Made by a program: the position numbers and the translations under genes. Below, piece by piece: positions 5,398 through 5,768 of a stretch of 5,768 nt of DNA (position 1 is the stretch's first letter; the number at the start of each line of letters is the position of its first letter). Below the pieces are notes generated by a model. It had not been told where the DNA came from. It saw only the letters and a program-made list of their open reading frames with translations, and made no database searches. The stretch comes from Deinococcus alpinitundrae. GTDB taxonomy: Bacteria > Deinococcota > Deinococci > Deinococcales > Deinococcaceae. The stretch lies in contig NZ_WXZL01000058.1 in the NCBI RefSeq assembly GCF_009982895.1, positions 1 through 5,768 of the forward strand, given 5' to 3'.

Positions 5398-5745
5398 GGC
5401 AACCTTAAATAGATCGGGCGCACGCCAGCCGAGGCACGGTAGAAGGTGACGCTGCCTCGACCTTGCCCTGGTCGGACGATCCGCTAGAGCCTGCCCGCCT
5501 CCACATATGGCAAGGTGCAGCCGGTGTAGCCGCTGGCCCGGCGCCGTGTCCGGGCCGGGGTTGATGAGTACCACCCTTGAACCATCGAGTTTGAGCGAGG
5601 CGCTTTCCTACTGAGCAGCTTGCAGGGCTGGTGCGCAGGCGGCCAGGGACAGCATCAGGGCAGCCAGAACTATTGATACCTGCTTAAATCGGTCACGCTT
5701 GGCTGCCGGAGAGCAATCGGGTCGGGAGTTGAATGTACCGAACAC
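5394..5745 (-). pseudogene. Decayed small lipoprotein or exported protein gene upstream of the 155-aa lipoprotein
   Basis: On the minus strand a lipoprotein-type signal is clear: KRDRF, then VSIVLAALMLSLAAC with a LAAC lipobox, then APALQAAQ, ended by TAG at 5608-5610. The same frame continues after the stop with protein-like sequence (SLKLDGSRVVLINPGPDTAP). In a second frame, entered around 5535-5555, come SGYTGCTLPYVEAGRL, a TAG at 5484-5486, then RIVRPGQGRGSVTFYRASAG and VRPIYLRLP. That frame ends with TGA at 5394-5396, overlapping the next gene's GTG as GTGA. The simplest reading is one gene of about 110 residues broken by two stops and one indel. The start is uncertain; GTG 5745 is the only in-frame candidate seen and gives an unusually long n-region. 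Confidence 0.55.
5403..5407 (-). promoter_or_regulatory. Ribosome binding site of the 155-aa lipoprotein gene
   Basis: TAAGG on the minus strand ends five bases before GTG 5397. It decides the start in favour of GTG 5397 over the longer open frame, and it lies inside the last codons of the upstream frame, as expected for coupled genes. Confidence 0.6.
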
Positions 5746-5768
5746 GCTGCCACGCCTGAATGAGTCGT

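Noticed and set aside
5110..5412. Plus-strand ORF of 100 codons
   Set aside because: It is antisense to the lipoprotein gene, has no recognised motif and is rich in Arg and Gly as expected for a shadow.
4930..5574. Long version of the lipoprotein (214 aa) starting at 5574
   Set aside because: It would place the lipoprotein signal peptide in mid-protein. The GTG at 5397 has a good ribosome site and lipobox, and the extra region looks like an out-of-frame reading of the decayed upstream gene.
1..5768. A previously undescribed defence or regulatory system
   Set aside because: No nuclease, helicase, reverse transcriptase, toxin-antitoxin pair, spacer array or conserved ncRNA was seen. The gene content is three transposase systems, a GH43 enzyme and small lipoproteins.

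Overview
The window looks like an accessory region of a GC-rich bacterial genome, most likely Deinococcus or a close relative. That assignment rests on the general look of the transposases, codon usage and lipoproteins recognised from memory; no marker gene or rRNA confirms it. There are two parts: a nest of three insertion sequences (1 to about 3754) and a short stretch of ordinary chromosome (about 3755 to 5768).

The nest can be resolved at base level. The oldest layer is an IS3-family element whose orfA and orfB lie on the minus strand (6-1170). It is ruined by frameshifts, a stop codon, and Asn at both catalytic Asp positions. An ISL3-family element (1221-3734) inserted into the outer tip of that IS3 element. 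It has matching 24-bp terminal inverted repeats and an exact 8-bp target duplication (1213-1220 and 3735-3742). The ISL3 transposase is itself broken: the segment carrying the first two catalytic Asp residues is missing and there are two frame changes. Later an IS4-family element (2425-3630) inserted into the 5' end of the ISL3 transposase gene, giving a 9-bp target duplication (2416-2424 and 3631-3639). Removing the IS4 element plus one duplication copy (1215 bp) restores the ISL3 N-terminal reading frame. The IS4 transposase (2529-3608) is complete and has its D100, D165, E260 triad, so it is the only layer that could still move.

Downstream of the nest, a roughly 180-bp non-IS spacer leads into an intact single-domain glycoside hydrolase family 43 gene (3937-4860, plus strand) with all three expected acidic catalytic residues and no signal peptide. 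Facing it on the minus strand is a small lipoprotein gene (4930-5397) with a clear lipobox and a good ribosome binding site. Just upstream of that is what looks like a decayed second lipoprotein gene (about 5394-5745), whose final reading frame overlaps the next gene's GTG start by four bases. The two would have formed a translationally coupled operon.

I found no RNA genes, CRISPR array, toxin-antitoxin pair, defence system or origin. The notable content is the datable nested IS structure, two very strong inverted repeats inside the intact IS4 transposase gene, and the lipoprotein/pseudolipoprotein pair of unknown function.
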